Assembly: GCA_014925825.1 (NCBI GenBank)
Contig: JACGCK010000100.1
Coordinates: forward strand, 107,514-171,513
Length of the DNA: 64,000 nucleotides
Direction of reading: 5' to 3'
From: Pholiota molesta
Taxonomy: Eukaryota > Basidiomycota > Agaricomycetes > Agaricales > Strophariaceae
Made by a program: the position numbers and the translations under genes. Positions 57,364 to 64,000 of the stretch are shown piece by piece. Numbering within the stretch: the stretch's first letter is position 1; each line of letters opens with the position of its first letter. The notes under the pieces are model-generated. The model had not been told where the DNA came from. It searched no databases and worked only from the letters and a program-made list of their open reading frames with translations.

Positions 57364-60144
57364 ATGAGCGACTATTCAACATCACCACTACCAACGAAAC
57401 GCCAACGCTCAACGAGAGAAAAGGTTGGCTTTGACTGGCAGATAAATACACAAATATTGCACGGACGTTGACTTCAACTGGCAGGGTACAAAGCGGTTCT
57501 TAGGTATTGCAGTGGGTGAGGACAATACAGGCAATACCGACAATGACAATGGTAATAACATATGCATACGCGGAGACTTATATTAAGGTCAAAATCTAGT
57601 AGGAAATGAACCTGAAGACGATCGAGGGCACGACACACTCGCATCAAGCTTGCAACAATCGAACAAACGGCAGCCAGCACGGTCATCCATTCGACGGCCA
57701 TCCAAACGACAACGCAAAGGGAAAGGGAAGGTTAGTGATGTGTGGGCGCCCATTTATAGTGTATTAACTTCACTTCACAGGCTACTATGCGTTTTCTGGA
57801 TGTTGAAGCAGCCCCAGGTGACAGTTCGGAAGACGAAAGCACAGAAGAAAGCGAGAGCCATGAAGAGAATGGTAATAACACTGTATACAGGCGAGATATT
57901 ACGATTAACGAAAGGGATTTGGTAAACACAGAAACTACGAACGAGCAAGTATATGAAAGACATTTGCATGCGTTATCTGAACCGAGGATTATTGAAGAAA
58001 CAGATTGGGAAGCTTTGCTGGAACGCGCGAAAGGACGGGGAAAGGTATGCGATAATAAGCAGATTTCAAATTACATTATACTTGACTAATATCACGAGAA
58101 GAAAGCAAACCCATCAACAGGGGACGATACGTGGTACAGCGATGAAGTGATATTACGAGTGAGAGCGACTGAATTTCTATGGGAAATACAATGTACTGTG
58201 AGTGCTAAATATTTAATTTGTAAACCAACCTGAAGAACTCTTGCTTTAGCCCGGTAAAGAAGAAACCTTCTGTGACAAAATTAGGAAACAGTCCACCGAT
58301 TCTTCTTCGACGTCGTCCCGGCCAAACTACATTTATGGTCACAAGGACTTGCCAGGCCGCATATACGTGGAGATGAACACTCATTTGGAAGCTGTCAATT
58401 TCGCGCAGTCTTACGCAGATTTATATTCATCTGGTATGAAACGGGTTCCTTCCGACACGATGTTGCAGCGTGTTTCACTGCGCGACCGTACATATTCCCC
58501 GCAGACGTGGGCAACAATATGTCGGGACTCTGGAAAATGGAAAATATACGAAGGAGATACAGCACTTATCGCTCTTCGCGGGTCACATCTTGTGGCTATT
58601 ATCATACCCCGAATAGCGATACATTCGACTGAAAAAAAGGCCACTCGACCGCATCCTAAGCCATGCAAATGGAGCGATATATGTTCTCATAGTGGAAATG
58701 CTACCGAAGTAGGGCATCAAGAACACTACACGTATATGGGCTATTATTTCAGCCCAGATGGTTTCATCATAACTGATATATCAGACATTCAACTGACGCC
58801 TCCTCACGAACGTCCTATACCAACATCAGAGGTTCTACAGGCATTTAGAGCATCAGCGTTCTTAGCGCAGTCGACGTACCAGCAAACTGAGCGGGAAATA
58901 GCTCAACGCCAGATTCGAATTCATGACCGCGTGCAAGTAATTTCTGGAATATATCAGGGCCTAACAGGCACTGTTACTAACATCACAAACGACGAGGCAT
59001 CTGTCTTCATAGAATCTCAAGATGATACATCGCTTCTACCAATAAACGAAATCCGAATGCATTTACTTATAGGGGATGAAGTGGAAGTTCATTCAGGAGA
59101 ATATATGGGAAATACTGGATGGGTCGTGAAAACGTCCGACGAAGATGTAACCATTGTTAACACCCGCAACGAAACAGAGGTGAGCTATACCGTTTATCCA
59201 TATTCACCATATTCAAATGATATGCAGATTACAGTTTTGCGTTCACAAACACGTTTTTACAGCTCCCCTAGTACCCTTACGCTCAGATCCCGCAACACCA
59301 ACGCTGGATGGGTAGGTGGACAGGATGAAAACCGCATCTATATTGGAAAGGAAGCAATGGTTGTGGGCCCTTCCGAATATAAAGGCAAACAGGGGATTAT
59401 CAAGGTTATTCGCGTAGACAATACTGCTGAAATCGAACTCAATAATCAAAACCGACAACGCGTTTCAGTCCATTTAACGCAATTGCTTCTTTGGTGAGCT
59501 TCATCTGAATTTCCCGCCATAAATATATATTCATATTACAAAATAGGAATGACTTTTCGCGACGGACACAGAGAATGCTCAACATGTATCCCATATCGAC
59601 CTCTTACCCAATATCTCATGGAATCCCATCGCAAAACATTTGCCGCACTCCTATGCCTGCCAGTCCGACCTTGGCATCTTCACCAGCATGGGACCCATCC
59701 TCGCGTACGCCGGAACCTTTGGCTGGTCCAAGTACTGAACGCGAAATAATCTATCAATGGGACCCGTCTTCCCTCAGACCTGGCCCACCTACGTGGTTGG
59801 AAGACTCGTCATTTAGCGAGCTGCGATTCCTGTTAGTCGAACAAGAACACCCGAACAACATCCTCGAATTTAGGGGCGTTGAAGGCAACATGATCGTCGT
59901 TAGAGATAAGATGAAGACCCGCACTGTTTCTCTCGAATCGATTTCTTGGCTTCGTCCTGATAACCTCAATGACATGGTTGTACCTATTGTAGGCGATCTA
60001 AGAGGGCGACAATTCAAGGTCAAGCTCATTGAAGGGGATCTCTGTACTCTTCATACAGTCGGCAAACGACTACGTAAATGGGAGCACGATCCGGTTCTAT
60101 CCCGCAACGATCTCGCGCGCGTATATCCAGGAAAACGGGCATAA
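57364..60144 (+). CDS. SPT5-like NGN/KOW protein, seven exons, 824 aa
   Basis: Exons 57364..57423, 57485..57551, 57588..57730, 57781..58044, 58099..58197, 58250..59493 and 59547..60144, 2,475 bases in phase. The N-terminus is basic, then acidic (GDSSEDESTEESESHEENG), as in SPT5. DLPGRIYVEMN with AVNFAQSYADLYSSG (about 245-270) fits the NusG N-terminal domain that binds the RNA polymerase clamp through SPT4/RNAP contacts. KOW motifs follow: HDRVQVISGIYQGLTGTV (about 433), GDEVEVHSGEYMGNTGWV (about 485), KEAMVVGPSEYKGKQGIIKV (about 580) and GDLRGRQFKVKLIEGDLCTL (about 775). It is shorter than canonical SPT5 and probably a paralogue. The 36 nt second intron is short for the genome. Confidence 0.8.
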
Positions 60145-60285
60145 TATCGCAATCAAACGATGTCCGAATATACGTTAGGTACGTCTTTTTTGATTTCATA
60201 TGGCTTAAATATGCACAACTGATTCATTAACAAGACACATGATCGAGTACGGTTTTGTAATAAATTCACATATTAAATATCGAGC

Positions 60286-60486
60286 ATGAGTATCGTGCAG
60301 TTACCCCGATGTCCTGTCATATGCATTGTAGGTGAGTTGAAAGGGCAAATATTCCAAGTCAAGAAGATCGAGGATCAGCAATATGCCATTCACAAAATTA
60401 GGTCGTTTTTATTTAAAAAGAAAAAAAAACTGGATCTTCCCTATAGTAATCTCGCACAGGGCTTTACTAAGTATCAATGGTCATGA
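60286..60486 (+). pseudogene. Duplicated C-terminal KOW-like exon of the SPT5-like gene
   Basis: A 66-residue frame (VICIVGELKGQIFQVKKIED, then NLAQGFTK) mirrors the end of the upstream gene (VVPIVGDLRGRQFKVKLIEG, then DLARVYPGK). It has a short A-run in the middle. It is either a relic of tandem duplication or an alternative last exon. Confidence 0.5.
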
Positions 60487-60810
60487 TAGATAAGATGATC
60501 CATGTATCAAAAAATTCAATGCTAAACAGACAAGGATAATAGGGCAATTATGAGGTACCTTCGGTACGTTTCTTTCGTTTACCTTTCACTTCAATACATT
60601 TGACGCTGATATACACAGGGCATGAATGAACATCACATACTATATGCAATACATTGTGTTAAAAACGAGGTATATGTGTACAAAATGGCCAATGTAGGGT
60701 ATTTTTTGTATGACCATACACCCGCCAACACTATAGCACATCTAAATAACTTAAGAGATTTCATATAGATTTTAGCACCTACCGACAATATCAGAAGACA
60801 TTGTCAGACA

Positions 60811-60872
60811 TTATGACGTACTGGCGTCGAAAAAGGCGTCTCGACGGCGTTTTCGACGCCAGTACGTCATAT
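60811..60872. repeat. 62 bp palindromic repeat, copy 3
   Basis: Starts TTATGACGTACTGGCGTCGA and ends GACGCCAGTACGTCATAT. The arms pair almost perfectly for 27 nt. It lies 90 bp upstream of the TET-like start, between that gene and the SPT5-like gene. Confidence 0.88.
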
Positions 60873-60961
60873 TATTAAGACATGTCTGAAACTAAACATT
60901 TTCTTGCAGGAAAACGGCTGTCACAGCACCCTCATCTTACACCCAGATTGTTCTATAAGCG

Positions 60962-63900
60962 ATGCCAACTCATTCAAGCTCACCGTCTCTGGACCCAACA
61001 ATGTCGGATTCACATTCGCCCTCTCCTGAATCGAGCACTGGATACAGAGAAATCGTGCTACCGTTACCAGGCCGCCCAAAGGACGCTCCGATAATATATG
61101 AAGCGTTCAACCACCCACTACTTCCTTTAAACGGAAAACGAGCATACGTTTTCTTCATGGAAACTTCCTTAACAGCAATGAAGAAGAATCTGGAGTATGA
61201 GAAAGGGCTCGAGATACCACACGGTAAAACATCGGCGCAGTTGGAGAAACAGGGTATGTTCCAGTAATAGTCGACAAATCCAGTTTTAATAACATAGACT
61301 TTAACAAGGTTATCTCCGCATGTATCCAGGAGATTACCTTTTTGCGGCCTGTACTCGAATCAACCAAGACGCCCGTCGACCCAGTGAAGATTTTATCAAA
61401 TTATGGGTAACAAAGAAGTGAGTACGACTTCGCTATCCTGTAATGGTGACTGATTTTGAAAGCAGCACCGACCCTTCAACACGCGTAAAAATCGCGAATG
61501 CACGAAACGACGCGTTGGGAGATCGAAACTCAAGGACGGACAAGAAAAGTAAATGGAATAGACGTCACGGTTATTCCGGAGGCGTTGAGATTGAGAGATC
61601 TCATAGAGCCAGAGGCAAAAATCGAGCGCAAACACTCGGAACATCTAGACAAAACCTACCAAAGATCGTGGCTCCTGCTCGGGCTAGCAAAGTAGGAGAC
61701 GTTGACAGGGTATGGGATGAAAATCTGAGCATCAGATATCGATTACTTGACGTAAGTTAAAACATTGTTCATGTCGATGTATTTACTAATAAACAGTGGT
61801 CATTTCAGTCGGGTAGTGAAGCAGCTTCAGCCTCAATCAATGCAGGCCCTTCAGATCTAGTGGAAAAGCTGAAGCAACGGACCAGTATCACAAACACTCT
61901 GCGTTGCGGCAGCACGTCCGTCCCAGGATGTTCCACTGTGCAACTCAACATCGCAGCTGCCCAAAATCACGACGAAGGTACGAAATCTACCCAAAGACGT
62001 AGTATGAACTATATTGAACATGGGTCATAGCTGGCGACATGAAGTCCATTGGCCGTGCTGGCGGTGTTCATATCGATCCGTTGGACCATCCAGGATGCTT
62101 CACGAACACCTTTTCATCCCCCGACATTCCTGCAGACTACTGTCCAGGCCAGATGTTTTTGCTTATCGCGAGGGTGTTTGCAGATCTTGAAGAATTTCAT
62201 GCCCTCAATTTCTCAGGTCTACACTTTCATGGAGGAACTGCGCCCTTACCTCCCACAGGAAAAAGAAGAGAGAACTGGGAAACTAGGATGGTCATGGTGA
62301 ATTATCCGCAGCGATTAGCATTAAATGGTGAAGCTGTTTTTCCGCTTGCGTCTGGAGCTGGTAAATCGGGTGCCATCAATATTACGCCAGAGATGCGCTT
62401 CCCAGAGTGCGTGATACCTTACGTCTCCCGAATTGAACAAGTTCTAATTAGGAGATTCAGACTGTACCCAGTTGGAGAACCTAAAGATCCTATGGCCACG
62501 TATGCGCGCGAGGGTGCCTCGATCTCAAGTCAGGAGCACCATGTCGACTTCGTTGCAAGGGAAATGCTGTTGATGACCAACTTCGTTATATCTCAGCTTC
62601 CTCGTCGTTATAGAGTGCAGCTCGACTCTGACCGATTCCTGTCTGCTATCAGCTCTGAAGTACAAGACGGGCGTAAAACGCTTGGGCCATGGATTGATGC
62701 CCCAGGATTCAGAAAGAAGGACACTAGCCGATCTCTACATCAATCCGGAGAATACATCGAGGACCTCGTCGACCAGACACCGATCAGGCAGCAGATCATA
62801 CGCGAGCTGAACGACCATCAAGACAGATTGGCAAGATCAGTTCCCCAGTGTGTTGTCAGCAAGAAAGTCGATCCACTCTCAGAACATGATATAGTGAATA
62901 TGTTGCCAGACATCGACGAGAAATCTTTACCAGTCAAGGACATCACACTCTCCTACGGAGAAAGGGAGCGCCTTGATCCATATGCAAGCAAGAGACTCAG
63001 GGTGCTCAAAGAAAGACCGGGAGGTACGGATGCTGTGAATGAAGAGGACGACAAAGGCGAGGAAGACATGGTGGCCGACGAATTATTCGACGAGTTGTTG
63101 TACCCAGGAGCCAGAGCTCCACGACGAACCAGAAAACGATCGTCCGAGAGCGACGACACGAATTCTGGTGAACCACCGAAGAAGAAGAACAAGAAGACAA
63201 AGAAAAATGTCAAGAAGCCGCAAAATCTTCCCAAGGCTACATACAATAAAAGGGCAGGCCAGCGAAAAACCAGCAAATTGAACACAGGTGCGAGTTCACA
63301 CTTATCCTATACATGTAAATCTTGGGCTAACGATGACCTAATTAATAAGCACTGGAGCAGCTGCCATTTCGCATGATCGGTTAGTATGCAAGGGTTAAAT
63401 GCAGATAAGTATATAGAGCTAAAACTCACGTAACAGCTAAAGCCAATGCACAATCGCCACAAGGACTGGACACCCTTTATGGACAAACAGCTCCATCGTC
63501 GTATAGAGGCAGTTCGATGATGATGACGCCAATTCGGTAACGAAGATGTTAATCGATTACGAAGATGCCAAAGGCAATTCTCACCGGATGGTATTAACGG
63601 TCAGTATTTAACGACTTAAAAAACGATAAACAACATAGCTAATCGCACTGCATTAGGCGATCCGTACGAATTAATGCCGCTAGTATCCAATCAAGAGGAT
63701 CATTCTATTTTCTCCGGAAATAATACTCGGTCTCCGTCCAGGGGCAGTTCCGATGATATCGATTATAGTGATAAGGGAGATCCTACCAATACGCCATCGT
63801 ATGGCATTCCAGGTCAGTATCTAGTGACTAAAAAACGCGCACCAGGAATGCTAACGATCCTGATAGAACACACACATGCCTCGCTACCACCTATGACGAC

Positions 63901-64000
63901 ACTTAGAGATTCTGCTGGATATACTTCGTCGTCGTCGTCAGCTAGCAATAACTGTGATGACAGCGAATTCATCGGCGGATATGCGTCAACAGGCGTATCT
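60962..64000 (+). CDS. TET/JBP-like 2-oxoglutarate Fe(II) dioxygenase gene, runs off window, frame breaks
   Basis: Exons seen: 60962..61253, 61309..61417, about 61466..61751, 61809..61977, 62031..63287 and 63361..63379, with further exons near 63437, 63659 and 63892 to the edge. The core has TLRCGSTSVPGCSTVQLNIA, then GGVHIDPLDHPGCFTNTFSS (HxD metal pair) and NFSGLHFHGGTAPLPP (distal His). This order is that of fungal TET/JBP enzymes, which oxidise 5-methylcytosine. A basic nuclear-type tail (KKKNKKTKKNVKK) and Ser/Asp-rich exons follow. Breaks: a shift between NARNDA and WEIETQGRTRKVNG near 61512, a missing A near 61690, and another near 63517. It is therefore damaged or mis-sequenced. Confidence 0.6.

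Noticed and set aside
1..64000. CRISPR arrays, rRNA genes, bacterial operons
   Set aside because: None seen; intron structure and gene content are eukaryotic.

Overview
The window looks like nuclear DNA of a mushroom-forming basidiomycete (Agaricomycetes). Genes are split by many 50-65 nt introns with GT..AG ends and CTNAC-type branch sites. The protein families fit: a fruit-body-specific secreted protein, an F-box protein, a hevein-domain GH18 chitinase, JmjC-like proteins, a TET/JBP-like dioxygenase, and hAT, Helitron and Copia elements. No prokaryotic or organellar features are seen. Exon structures were derived by hand from splice motifs, reading phase and comparison between copies inside the window.

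Layout. 0-9.5 kb: a decayed fruit-body protein gene (minus), a 990 bp TA-flanked inverted-repeat element, a divergent pair of intron-containing tRNA-Ser(CGA) genes, a three-exon gene of unknown function (4.4-5.1 kb) and a Ser/Pro-rich gene (7.5-8.8 kb). 9.5-23 kb: an intact nine-exon gene of unknown family (15.9-17.8 kb, minus) with two decayed tandem copies beside it, LRR/F-box-like remnants, an F-box gene (20.6-21.9 kb) and a broken small secreted protein gene. 23-30 kb: a Copia gag fragment abutting a 5.8 kb hAT transposon that carries an apparently intact 12-exon transposase and a second, oppositely transcribed small gene.

30-45 kb: a 3'-terminal Helitron fragment that cuts off the end of a chitinase gene, then a nearly full-length Helitron (minus strand). 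Its Rep-helicase is followed by a ubiquitin-protease-like domain. It is broken by three single-base frameshifts and by a 1,972 bp element with 14 bp inverted ends and TA duplications. Taking that element out rejoins the Rep reading frame exactly. 46.8-64 kb: a cluster of genes with predicted chromatin or transcription roles. It holds a decayed and an intact JmjC-like paralogue, an SPT5-like NGN/KOW protein and a TET/JBP-like 2-oxoglutarate dioxygenase that runs off the window.

Two small repeat families tie distant parts together. One is a 62 bp near-perfect palindrome present three times, at 30.3, 51.5 and 60.8 kb. The other is a 100 bp tandem array at 56 kb with an inverted partner at 45.5 kb, so the pair brackets the two JmjC genes. 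The hAT transposase, accessory gene, F-box, 15.9 kb gene, JmjC copy 2 and SPT5-like models are open from start to stop with no indel, and so is the chitinase model up to its truncation. The Helitron, JmjC copy 1, fruit-body and TET-like genes each carry several single-base frame breaks.
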